From positions 1 to 27,255 of IMG/VR virus record IMGVR_UViG_3300028548_005857: a stretch of DNA of 27,255 nt. One strand, written 5' to 3'. Numbering within the stretch: position 1 is the first letter of the stretch; each line of letters opens with the position of its first letter. The notes under the pieces were generated by a model, which saw nothing but the letters and a program-made list of their open reading frames with translations, ran no database searches and had not been told where the DNA came from. Below, one piece after another: positions 7,985-14,649 of the stretch. The DNA comes from a virus. Both the position numbers and the translations under genes were made by a program.

Positions 7985-8435
7985 CTGCGTCCGTTATTAT
8001 TAAGGTTATAAAGCCATTTTCACTAGCATAGGTAATCGTATTTCCCTCAAGCTCTATTGTTCCGCTCGTGCTTGGCGTTTCGCCAAACAAGTTTTCTACC
8101 AACTGGCGCGAGAGTTGTGCATAAATTCTGGACTCAAGGTTGCGAATAAAACGAGACAGGGTGGTGTTATTTTTATCACGTTCTACGGCTTCTAGTAAGG
8201 CCGCAACTTCCTCTTTAACAGATAAAACGCGATTAAATTCTTGGTTCTCAATCGTTAGGTAGTGGCTGGATGTATTGGTGCCACTAAATGAGGGCGACTT
8301 AAATCGGTGCGTGAGGGTGTCGGCTAGTGCTGCGCCTATTACCCCGTGCAATAATAAAACAGCCAAAAACGACAACCAAAACACGCCAACCCAATAGTGG
8401 AACTTTCGGTTAAATTTAGCTGTTTTATTCATCAT
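7935..8435 (-). CDS. csgF: Curli assembly factor CsgF homologue
   Basis: A 166-residue protein with a signal peptide (about residues 1-38, ending GAALA before DTLTHRF). The mature N-terminus THRFKSPSFSGTN matches the F-R/K-x-P-x-F-x-G signature of CsgF, the segment that in E. coli inserts into and narrows the CsgG pore. Downstream, LSRFIRNLESRIYAQLSRQL and FITLIITDADANITEISLPI match the CsgF core and C-terminal half. Several starts are possible; the ATG at 8435 lies inside the end of the preceding gene and no strong Shine-Dalgarno precedes it, so coupling is likely. A GTG at 8447 is an alternative. Placement directly before csgG supports the call. Confidence 0.9.
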   Translation of the reverse strand: MMNKTAKFNRKFHYWVGVFWLSFLAVLLLHGVIGAALADTLTHRFKSPSFSGTNTSSHYLTIENQEFNRVLSVKEEVAALLEAVERDKNNTTLSRFIRNLESRIYAQLSRQLVENLFGETPSTSGTIELEGNTITYASENGFITLIITDADANITEISLPIGSFTF

Positions 8436-8667
8436 TGCTTTGCTCACGCAATTTCAGCACCGTGTTGACTTTTTCTTGCAACCGTATCATGTCTTGATCT
8501 AACAACCTTAGTTGGTCGGTTAGCCTGATAACGGTGGTTTTCATGTCTTGAACAGCAGGACCGATTACATTGGTAATTGTTTGCCACACAAAATACACAA
8601 AATACCCAAGACCTATCACCATGATTACTGGAAAGCCAAACTCTGCAACCAGTTGTGCTATGTCCAC
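8425..8667 (-). CDS. Small membrane protein with coiled coil, holin-like
   Basis: An 80-residue protein with one N-terminal membrane helix (FPVIMVIGLGYFVYFVWQTI) followed by an amphipathic helix rich in heptad-like Leu/Ile (VIRLTDQLRLLDQDMIRLQE). It starts at a GTG sharing one base with the stop of the gene before it (TAGTG). The layout resembles BhlA/UviB-type holin-like proteins and also small membrane adaptor proteins. It is similar in plan to its upstream neighbour (AELGLPI / AEFGFPV N-termini), suggesting an old duplication. Whether it punctures the inner membrane or serves the curli cassette cannot be decided from sequence. Confidence 0.75.
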   Translation of the reverse strand: MDIAQLVAEFGFPVIMVIGLGYFVYFVWQTITNVIGPAVQDMKTTVIRLTDQLRLLDQDMIRLQEKVNTVLKLREQSNDE

Positions 8668-8960
8668 TAATCCCGCCTTGCGTCTATCTTCCCATCTTCG
8701 ACAAAGTTCTCTGCTCGGGCAATTCGCTGTAAATCTGGTGAAATATTTAGTGCGCTAGAGACAGAAGTGTCTATGCGGATCATGTCGTTGTTCATAATAG
8801 AGGCCCGGGTAATAAGCATTTTGGTGATGCCTTTTATGGTATTAATCTCACCTACCAGGCCATCCATCAGTTGCTTCATTACCAAAAAAATAAAATAAGC
8901 CATAATTAAGCCACTGGCTATAGGCAGACCAAGTTCCGCGACTAAATTAAAGGCTTCCAA
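8667..8960 (-). CDS. Small membrane protein, paired with the next gene
   Basis: A 97-residue protein with an N-terminal membrane helix (LPIASGLIMAYFIFLVMKQL) and a helical, charged cytoplasmic tail. The best start I can find is a TTG at 8960, which keeps the NLVAELGLPI opening that mirrors the following protein's QLVAEFGFPV; the ribosome site is weak. It is the first gene of the seven-gene overlapping cassette that runs into csgF, csgG, curlin, FecR and cyclase. The pair may be holin-like or may form a small membrane complex. The family is not certain. Confidence 0.65.
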   Translation of the reverse strand: MEAFNLVAELGLPIASGLIMAYFIFLVMKQLMDGLVGEINTIKGITKMLITRASIMNNDMIRIDTSVSSALNISPDLQRIARAENFVEDGKIDARRD

Positions 8961-8988
8961 CGCTAGTCTTCGCCTTGTTAGTTAAGAA

Positions 8989-9018
8989 GTTTCAGTACGC
9001 GCTTATTAAGCGTGAAAC
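8989..9018 (-). promoter_or_regulatory. Bulged inverted repeat upstream of the curli cassette
   Basis: A perfect 13-base palindrome-like core, CGCTTATTAAGCG (9000-9012), is flanked by GTTTCA (8989-8994) and TGAAAC (9013-9018), giving a 12-bp stem with a five-base bulge (8995-8999). It overlaps the stop codon of the preceding structural gene and lies 29 bases before the first cassette gene. No T-run follows in the minus direction, so it is not a standard terminator. It could be a protein-binding site or an RNA structure controlling read-through into the cassette. Confidence 0.4.
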
Positions 9019-9620
9019 GCAGTAAGAGTTAAAAAAGTAGATACAGTGTATTGAATATATATCCCGGAACTAAATAATACACCTGATTCTGGAATTACTA
9101 CATCGCGTGTTGCATCAGCATCGCCTACAGAACTTAACCCCATAAGGCTTGTCCCAGAGGGGGAGGTGGTTAAAAGATCCACAGTTCCTGCCGTAGCTGT
9201 ACTTGTGAGATAAATACCTTTTAATCGACTTCTACCTTCAAATATTACATCTGCGGCTGAACCGTTTACTCCTGCTGAAACATTACCTGCTGGATTACCA
9301 ACGGCTGATATTCCAGAAATAGTTAAAAAGTATTTACTTCCAGTGGCGGTTCCCGCATTAGCTCCAGTGATTGATTCAGTTTGAGCGTCACTGTTCACAT
9401 CAGTGCCCGTAACCGTAAAAGATTTAGAGGAATCATTACCCGCAGAAAGAATAGTAACTACCCTCCCGTGACTTAACGCGACAGCACCGCCAGAGGCTAG
9501 TGCGCCCCCTATTACAAGTGCGGCATTATTTCCAACGGCTGCTGCGACAGATATGCCATCTGCATCTAAGGCCACTGTATCCGCAGTAATTGTAACTGCT
9601 ATTACATCTGAACTAGCCAT
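9006..9620 (-). CDS. Virion protein, decoration or fibre-like (204 aa)
   Basis: A 204-residue protein very rich in Ala, Gly, Ser, Thr and Val, starting MASSDVIAVTITADTVALDA and ending FLTLTAFHA. The pattern is beta-type throughout, without membrane segments or catalytic motifs. It has a clear GGAG ribosome site before the ATG and follows another beta-rich protein, both downstream of the major capsid gene. Capsid decoration or short fibre is the likeliest role, inferred from composition and position. It is the last virion gene before the curli cassette. Confidence 0.65.
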   Translation of the reverse strand: MASSDVIAVTITADTVALDADGISVAAAVGNNAALVIGGALASGGAVALSHGRVVTILSAGNDSSKSFTVTGTDVNSDAQTESITGANAGTATGSKYFLTISGISAVGNPAGNVSAGVNGSAADVIFEGRSRLKGIYLTSTATAGTVDLLTTSPSGTSLMGLSSVGDADATRDVVIPESGVLFSSGIYIQYTVSTFLTLTAFHA

Positions 9621-9681
9621 TGTCTTTCTCCCGTATGCGTAATTGGACGGGGCCGAAGCCCCACCCAGGATTAATCAACTA

Positions 9682-10266
9682 TTAGCTGTCGGTAAATGGA
9701 GTAGCTAGCGTTCCGTCACCCATCAAGAATGCTTCGACCCACCAAGTGGTTGCGTTGGTTCCAGTGAGCGTGATAAATCCGCCAGTCAACCAACCCTGCT
9801 CTACCGCACCTAAATCAATCACGTCGTTTGATGCTGCTGGGTGAAAGTTATCTGTTTCGCCGATTTGGCCTGTGTCAAACAGGAAAGCGGTGCCTAGAAA
9901 GCCATCGGTTCCGTCGGTGGTAGCAGTCTTAATTTGGCCAGCGCCAGTAAAAGTTGTTTCAACAAAAAACCTGTAAACAATTCCTGCTGCCGGTGTGGGA
10001 AGAGTAACTACAATACCCGCCGCTCTGTTAAAACCGTAAGCGGTTCCAGTGTCTGCCGCAGTGAGTGTTTTTGTTGCTGCTGTAATAGACTCATAATCAG
10101 AGAGGATATTAGCCGCTCCGGTTAGCTTCAGGGTGCCTGTGCCAGACACGTTTCCGCTTGAGTCTACGTCAAAATTGTTTGTGACCGCTCCGGTTACAGC
10201 AGTTTTGGTTATTTGCTCAAAACCGCCTTCAGACCGAACGGGGCCATTAAAAGTTGTGTTTGCCAT
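9682..10266 (-). CDS. Virion protein, decoration or fibre-like (194 aa)
   Basis: A 194-residue beta-rich protein beginning MANTTFNGPVRSEGGFEQIT, with FDVDSSGNVSGTGTLKLTG and a TLPTPAAGIVYRFFVE segment, and ending in WWVEAFLMGDGTLATPF. The NGPVRSEGGF opening is a recurring feature of aquatic-phage virion proteins coded just after the capsid gene. It is the first gene of a new transcription unit: a terminator and a TTGACA-type promoter separate it from the major capsid gene. A GAGG lies about 8 bases before the ATG. Role inferred as capsid decoration or head fibre. Confidence 0.68.
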   Translation of the reverse strand: MANTTFNGPVRSEGGFEQITKTAVTGAVTNNFDVDSSGNVSGTGTLKLTGAANILSDYESITAATKTLTAADTGTAYGFNRAAGIVVTLPTPAAGIVYRFFVETTFTGAGQIKTATTDGTDGFLGTAFLFDTGQIGETDNFHPAASNDVIDLGAVEQGWLTGGFITLTGTNATTWWVEAFLMGDGTLATPFTDS

Positions 10267-10292
10267 TAGATTGTCCTCACATGCGAGTTACG

Positions 10293-10329
10293 GAAAATCT
10301 GTCTGCATATCGTCAGTCGGGACTGTCAG
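10293..10329 (-). promoter_or_regulatory. Inverted repeat in the 5' leader of the post-capsid operon
   Basis: AATCTG and CAGATT form the outer arms, and an inner CAGTC-GG-GACTG palindrome lies inside. The element sits between the promoter at 10364-10393 and the ATG at 10266, so it would be in the 5' untranslated leader. It may be an operator or an RNA stem. Support is the symmetry alone. Confidence 0.3.
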
Positions 10330-10363
10330 ATTCACCGGATAATTTCCCGATTAAATTAAATAT

Positions 10364-10393
10364 ACCATAACATGCAGCAACATTAACTGTCAA
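10364..10393 (-). promoter_or_regulatory. Sigma70-type promoter for the post-capsid operon
   Basis: On the minus strand a perfect -35 TTGACA (10388-10393) is followed after 18 bases by TATGGT (10364-10369), which has a TG one base upstream (extended -10). It lies directly after the capsid-gene terminator and about 100 bases before the ATG at 10266. The downstream decoration genes, and perhaps the curli cassette and tail genes, would be read from it. Confidence 0.55.
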
Positions 10394-10398
10394 TATTC

Positions 10399-10428
10399 AA
10401 AAAAAAAGGGAGCCGAAGCCCCCTTTTT
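10399..10428 (-). terminator. Intrinsic terminator after the major capsid gene
   Basis: On the minus strand an 11-bp stem with a TTCG tetraloop (GGGGGCTTCGGCTCCC core, one G-T pair) is followed by a nine-T run. It lies 23 bases past the capsid stop codon. The A-rich flank on the other side means it may also work on plus-strand transcripts. It would lower expression of downstream genes relative to capsid. Confidence 0.85.
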
Positions 10429-10450
10429 AATACAACACTTTACCGCTAGG

Positions 10451-11362
10451 TTACGCAGCGCCAGGAGTACCGAAACAAGTCCTCCAGTCAGATACCCCGA
10501 AAGAGTACCGTTCTCTGGCCTTAAACCGCATGTTACCGGTATCAAAATCTCCTTCCATTGCCGTTTTAATAGGCGAACGGTTAAAGTATTTGAAGCCGTT
10601 AGGCGCATCAGTCTTAATAAAGAAGGCGTCTGTATCAGTGAGGAAGTGGTTTACCACCGCACCGTCTGGAAGCATTCCCATAGACTTTACTGCATTGTTG
10701 TCGTTATCCGCAGTGCCCGGACGCAGGTTCGAGTTCATAACTCGTTCTGCGATAAACTGAAGCTCTTTAGGAATAAGGAGCTTCATGCCGCGAACAGCGA
10801 TTTTCAGACCACGCTCATCCGTCAAACCAGCAACATCAATCAGCATCTGTTCCAACGAAGTTTCGTTGAGGTCAGCAGCAGTTGACAAGACGTTTGATTG
10901 ACTGCCCGAAAGAGACGGGTGAGATGCGGAACAAAGTGCTACACCATCGCCAATTGCATCAACACCTGCCGAGAACGCATTGTTCAGGATAGAGGCTGCT
11001 TTAATTTGCTTAGTCTGTGCCATGGAGCGGGCAAGCGCTTTGGTGTATCGCGATGCAAGCCGGTCATAAAGATTATCTTCAATTGCTTCTTCGGTAATGC
11101 TAAAAGCAAGTGCGATAGTTTGTGCGACATATCTTGCCGTGTAAGTTTCTTGAGCGTCGTCAAAACTGATGGACTGTCCCTCATTTTTAACCGGTGCCGT
11201 TGAGAAACCTCCCAGCATAACCTCTTCTTCAAAAGCTCTGTCCGAAGACTCTTCTTCAAAGATTTCAGAATGCTCGTTTTCGTAGCGTTGATACTCAAGG
11301 CCAAACAAAGCGTTTAACCCCGGCTCTAGTTCAGCCGCTAATTGTGCGCGAGAAATTGCCAT
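10451..11362 (-). CDS. Major capsid protein
   Basis: A 303-residue protein beginning MAISRAQLAAELEPGLNALF. It shows features of the Mu gpT-like HK97-fold capsid group: an acidic N-terminal segment (YENEHSEIFEEESSDRAFEE), a central helix-rich part (YTKALARSMAQTKQIKAASI), LIPKELQFIAERVMNSNLRP, and a C-terminal MRFKARERYSFGVSDWRTCF. It lies downstream of the scaffold gene and a decoration gene and is followed by a strong terminator, the usual setting for the most highly expressed virion gene. No N-terminal protease domain is fused. A GGGGGA ribosome site precedes the ATG. Confidence 0.85.
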   Translation of the reverse strand: MAISRAQLAAELEPGLNALFGLEYQRYENEHSEIFEEESSDRAFEEEVMLGGFSTAPVKNEGQSISFDDAQETYTARYVAQTIALAFSITEEAIEDNLYDRLASRYTKALARSMAQTKQIKAASILNNAFSAGVDAIGDGVALCSASHPSLSGSQSNVLSTAADLNETSLEQMLIDVAGLTDERGLKIAVRGMKLLIPKELQFIAERVMNSNLRPGTADNDNNAVKSMGMLPDGAVVNHFLTDTDAFFIKTDAPNGFKYFNRSPIKTAMEGDFDTGNMRFKARERYSFGVSDWRTCFGTPGAA

Positions 11363-11374
11363 AATGTGTCCCCC

Positions 11375-12019
11375 TTATAATCCAGTAGTCGAAACAGTAC
11401 CAGCCGCAATAGAGCCCGTAGGCGCATTGAAGTGGTTGTTTATCCGAACGATTGCACCAATTCCTGCCGCAGAAAAATCTTCATTGGCCGCGTCTTCCGT
11501 CCAGCCCATTAACCTTACATTAAGCGTGTTAGTAGTAGCCAGTGTGCTAATAGCTAACATTCCGTAAGATAGGCCGGTGTCGTCAGAGCCGGTGATACTG
11601 GTTGTAAAGTTCGCGTTTAAAAAAACTGACGCACGAGCCGTAGCTTCACTCGTCCACGTAGCATCCGTTGCAATCACAAACAACTGGTTGGGATCGTCGC
11701 AAATAAATGCCTTTACAGCATGAGACGAGTTAGCCCCAGAACCAGGCCAGTAATTACTCCAAACCGGTTTTCCGGTACTGCTTGAAATGTACTCACAGCC
11801 CTGGAACACGCCCAATAAACTGACCGTTCCGCCCGCAGCCGCTCCCGCAGCATCAATATACCCCGAAGCTAACGGAATAACAGGTTGACCGTGATACAGC
11901 TTGGTAGTGTTGTCGGAAGCAATTTCGTACATACTATAGCTCGAAACGCCCGTAGAATTGGACCCCGAACCTAATTTACTAAGAGGCCGAAGGCCCCACT
12001 TATCATTTGTATTCGCCAT
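11375..12019 (-). CDS. Capsid-associated / head decoration protein (214 aa)
   Basis: A 214-residue protein starting MANTNDKWGLRPLSKLGSGS, rich in Ser, Thr, Gly and Ala, with HGQPVIPLASGYIDAAGAA and GVFQGCEYISSSTGKPVWSN. I recognise the NDKWGLRP opening and the G-x-F-x-G-C-E-Y motif as common in head proteins encoded directly before the capsid gene in aquatic phages. GAGGTG lies 5 bases before the ATG. A capsid-binding role is inferred from position 12 bases upstream of the major capsid gene. Confidence 0.68.
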   Translation of the reverse strand: MANTNDKWGLRPLSKLGSGSNSTGVSSYSMYEIASDNTTKLYHGQPVIPLASGYIDAAGAAAGGTVSLLGVFQGCEYISSSTGKPVWSNYWPGSGANSSHAVKAFICDDPNQLFVIATDATWTSEATARASVFLNANFTTSITGSDDTGLSYGMLAISTLATTNTLNVRLMGWTEDAANEDFSAAGIGAIVRINNHFNAPTGSIAAGTVSTTGL

Positions 12020-12051
12020 TATAGCACCTCAAAAAGTTACATCGAATGTGC

Positions 12052-12540
12052 CTATTTTCTAGGCCCACCGAAAGTTACACGAGATTGACGGTCAGGTTGA
12101 CTGATCGTCATCGATGAATGTGCATTCTCTCTCATCATGTCGTGATCCACTGCGTCCATCTGGTCTTTACTTCGACTCTTAAAGTAAGCGGTCCTTTCGG
12201 CAACAGTTTCATCCGGAATCCGAGCAAGAAGCAATCCCCCTATCCCAAACACACCTTCAAATTTACCTGTTTCAACAACGGGGGATTCAAAATCAGGATA
12301 CTCGTCCTTTCGGACCAGTTCCCAACCTTCCCTCAGTTTTGCACTGATGTTCTTAGTGTCATCAAACCCACGCGTTTCGGCGCGAATCCAACGATGCCTA
12401 AACCCATCAGGAGCAGGCGGTGCGTCTAATATAGACGGTGGAGCCCAAGGCTTACGAACAGCCTTTTTCTCCCGAGTTTGACTAGCGCGAGAAGTACGGT
12501 TAACAACCGAACCGTCTGTCTGGTTTTTTTGTTCAGTCAT
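12052..12540 (-). CDS. Conserved phage hypothetical protein (162 aa), head module
   Basis: A 162-residue protein with a basic, disordered-looking N-terminus (about 1-35) followed by WAPPSILDAPPAPDGFRHRW, GFDDTKNISAKLREGWELVR and a C-terminal helix rich in charged residues (ETVAERTAYFKSRSKDQMDA). The combination of a P-x-P-x-G-x-x-H-R-W motif and a REGWELVR motif recurs in phage head modules between scaffold and capsid genes. Its biochemical role is not known to me. GGAG lies nine bases before the ATG and the gene starts six bases after the scaffold stop. Confidence 0.65.
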   Translation of the reverse strand: MTEQKNQTDGSVVNRTSRASQTREKKAVRKPWAPPSILDAPPAPDGFRHRWIRAETRGFDDTKNISAKLREGWELVRKDEYPDFESPVVETGKFEGVFGIGGLLLARIPDETVAERTAYFKSRSKDQMDAVDHDMMRENAHSSMTISQPDRQSRVTFGGPRK

Positions 12541-12546
12541 ATTCTT

Positions 12547-13416
12547 TTACTCCTTCACGTATTTCGCATATTCTTCAAGAGGCACACCCAATTTTTTTGC
12601 TATGGAGATTTGGCTCGGGGTGAGTCGAACCTTTCTCCCACTGCGCCCAGAAGATACTCTTGAAGCTCCCATAACTGTCTGAGCGGGGCGTTTAGTAACG
12701 TCGTTTTCGTTGTTTCCGAACTTGTCGGAAATACGTCGATCTAATTCAGTATAGTAGTCTTCGCCTTGCGGGTCAAATCCCTCGTCTTCAACCAATCTTT
12801 TGTGTATTCCAAAAGCTGCATAAGTCATAGCTTCGTCTGAGCCAAACCAGTTATTACGACTAGCCCACTGTTCTGCTTTAGGGTCAGGTCTTTTTGGTTG
12901 TTGAGCAGGCATAGGTTGACGCGCTTGGTGCTGTTGTGCCGCCGCTTGCTGCTGTTGTGCCGCCGCTTGCTGTTGTTGTGACCTTTCAGACTGCATTTTT
13001 GCCTGCGCTGCTCGGTCTTGTTGGATTGCCAAGCTGGTAAGGGCTCTTTGCGCCTCAACGGTTGCTTTACTGTCTCCAAGCTCAATAGCCCGCGTCAGTT
13101 CTGCTTCTGCTTGATGTACTTGAGTATTTACACGACTGGTGTACTCCGCAACATAGTTCGTGTCTAAACTAGACATCCGATGTTTAAGGTCTGTCGATTC
13201 ATTTTGAACAGCCTGGGCGTACTTTATAGCCTCCTGCTCACGCCGCTCGGCTTCACGCATCTTCTTGGTAAGACGACTAATACGCTTTTGAGTTGAGTTT
13301 TCTGCTTTTGAAAACTGATCTTCGGTATCTTTCGCGTCCTCGGTAACTTCAACTTCTATCTCTTCGACTTCAGTGTCTCCAACCTCTATTTCGACTTGAT
13401 CGTCTTTATCAGGCAT
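12547..13416 (-). CDS. Capsid scaffolding protein
   Basis: A 289-residue, very acidic N-terminus (DDQVEIEVGDTEVEEIEVEV) leads into a long predicted coiled coil (about 45-150), a Gln/Ala-rich linker with QQQQAAAQ repeats (about 143-170), and a C-terminal basic/helical segment (LTPSQISIAKKLGVPLEEYA). This plan is typical of phage scaffolding proteins, which organise capsid assembly and are then removed. It lies two genes upstream of the decoration and capsid genes. I chose the second of two adjacent ATGs because AGGAG is six bases from it and only three from the first. Confidence 0.8.
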   Translation of the reverse strand: MPDKDDQVEIEVGDTEVEEIEVEVTEDAKDTEDQFSKAENSTQKRISRLTKKMREAERREQEAIKYAQAVQNESTDLKHRMSSLDTNYVAEYTSRVNTQVHQAEAELTRAIELGDSKATVEAQRALTSLAIQQDRAAQAKMQSERSQQQQAAAQQQQAAAQQHQARQPMPAQQPKRPDPKAEQWASRNNWFGSDEAMTYAAFGIHKRLVEDEGFDPQGEDYYTELDRRISDKFGNNENDVTKRPAQTVMGASRVSSGRSGRKVRLTPSQISIAKKLGVPLEEYAKYVKE

Positions 13417-13426
13417 CATCCTCTCC

Positions 13427-13906
13427 TTAATTTAATTGATGAATGTCTTCGGGGTCCAAAATGGTCGATAAAATTTCATCGTCATTAAGGATTCGGACTT
13501 CTCCCCCATCTATCTGAAAGCGTGAGCCCGCATAACGGGCAAACATCACCCATTGCTTTTCATGGCACCATGCACCAGAAGGAAATTTAGTTGTGTCTTT
13601 GTAAGCAAGAGGGCCTACTTTAAGTACATATCCAACTTGGGTAGAGATTTGGCTTTTCTCCTGAGTTTCCGTTGGGAGAAAAATACCGCCTGTGGTTTTG
13701 TCTTTACCTTGATAGGGTAAGATTAAAATCCGCCAGCCCGTAGGGTTAGGCATCCGGTCTAAGAGAGTTTTACCGATTGCTTCCGGATTAAGGCGTGGTT
13801 TATCCACGTAAGCGTCAGCAAGGTTATCGGCAGTTTTTTCTTCATCTGCCTTTGCTTTTGCTGCGGCCCTTTCTTCGTTAGCAAGTTCTTTTGCAGTCTT
13901 TTTCAT
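13427..13906 (-). CDS. GroES-like co-chaperonin (Cpn10 fold)
   Basis: A 159-residue protein. A charged, Ala/Lys-rich extension (about 1-35) precedes a Cpn10-type domain: TGWRILILPYQGKDKTTGGI, with the GGIFLP mobile loop at about 73-78, then VGYVLKVGPLAYKDTTKFP, WVMFARYAGSRF and GGEVRILNDDEILSTILDP. GroES caps GroEL; phage versions such as T4 gp31 help fold the capsid protein. Its place in the head operon, just before the scaffold gene, fits that role. The start overlaps the upstream stop by four bases (ATGA). The long N-terminal extension is unusual for GroES. Confidence 0.85.
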   Translation of the reverse strand: MKKTAKELANEERAAAKAKADEEKTADNLADAYVDKPRLNPEAIGKTLLDRMPNPTGWRILILPYQGKDKTTGGIFLPTETQEKSQISTQVGYVLKVGPLAYKDTTKFPSGAWCHEKQWVMFARYAGSRFQIDGGEVRILNDDEILSTILDPEDIHQLN

Positions 13907-14097
13907 ACAGAATGCTCCTGTTTATCTAGCAGGCTCTTGAGTTCCTGTTCCACGTGAGTAAGGCTATCTAAATTACCCATAAGCTCACGATAGTGTTCCA
14001 TAGATTTGACATTACCGAACACCATCAAATCTGTTATGGCTTGCCGTCTTTCTTTTGAAATACGGAAAACCGCTTCAGCTACATAAAGTTCGTCCAT
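13903..14097 (-). CDS. Small helical hypothetical protein (64 aa)
   Basis: A 64-residue helical protein, MDELYVAEAVFRISKERRQA..., ending LTHVEQELKSLLDKQEHSV. The amphipathic C-terminal helix could form a coiled coil. GAGG lies five bases before the ATG, and the gene overlaps the GroES-like gene by four bases. It opens the GroES-scaffold-capsid operon below an apparent promoter and palindrome at 14105-14150. I do not recognise the family. Confidence 0.6.
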   Translation of the reverse strand: MDELYVAEAVFRISKERRQAITDLMVFGNVKSMEHYRELMGNLDSLTHVEQELKSLLDKQEHSV

Positions 14098-14113
14098 CTA
14101 CTCCTCGCATATA

Positions 14114-14130
14114 ATCAAACATTGTTTGAT
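14114..14130 (-). promoter_or_regulatory. Palindromic operator-like site before the head-assembly operon
   Basis: ATCAAACATTGTTTGAT is a perfect 8-bp-arm palindrome with a one-base centre. It sits 17 bases before the ATG at 14097. On the minus strand a -10-like TATATC and a -35-like TTGCGT about 17 bases apart lie just upstream (about 14127-14155), so the palindrome would overlap or directly follow the promoter, where a repressor or activator could act. Confidence 0.5.
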
Positions 14131-14178
14131 ATAATCCTATCACAACTTATACGCAAGGCGCTAGAACAAAATACTTGA

Positions 14179-14649
14179 TTAAGAAATTTTCTCGAAATGA
14201 GGGCCGTCAAGGAAAGGTCTACGCCCCTGCGAGCGCCGTAAATCTACATACGCCAGCATGGCAGCTTCAGAGGTTCCGGGGTAAGCTCGAATATCGCCCT
14301 CAGACCACGCCGCCCCCCACTTAACGGCAACACCTAGCTCTTCGGCAGCTTCTTTCATGGCGTCTGCAATCTCATCATAAACATTTATCTCCCAAACGCC
14401 TGTATTGTTTACATACGCCATAAGGTCTACCGCATGGGAATAGCCGTCTTCTTGGGGAAGGTGTTTGGATTTCATTGTTTGAGAGAGGCCTGCTGCTACG
14501 TTAGCCTCTTGTTCAGCAATCGTTCGAGTCCCTGCAATGCACCCGAAGTCCACCGTGGTCAATTCAATAGCGCGTTTAACCACCTCTATCAGTTCGGGAT
14601 GTACCCCCTCTAATTTAGACAAGCTACGCTGGGATAACTTAAAGCTCAT
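14179..14649 (-). CDS. M15-family peptidase endolysin
   Basis: A 156-residue protein starting MSFKLSQRSLSKLEGVHPEL, the classic start of phage M15C-type peptidoglycan peptidases. Zinc-site residues are visible: H63 and D75 in the SKHLPQEDGYSHAVDL segment, and H151 in DGPHFEK. The GTRTIAEQ motif at 40-47 and WGAAW at 111-115 are also typical. These enzymes cut the L-Ala-D-Glu or cross-link peptide bonds of peptidoglycan. No signal peptide is present, so a holin is needed for release; the two-helix protein at 26563-26871 is the best candidate. The start overlaps the upstream gene by four bases. Confidence 0.87.
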   Translation of the reverse strand: MSFKLSQRSLSKLEGVHPELIEVVKRAIELTTVDFGCIAGTRTIAEQEANVAAGLSQTMKSKHLPQEDGYSHAVDLMAYVNNTGVWEINVYDEIADAMKEAAEELGVAVKWGAAWSEGDIRAYPGTSEAAMLAYVDLRRSQGRRPFLDGPHFEKIS

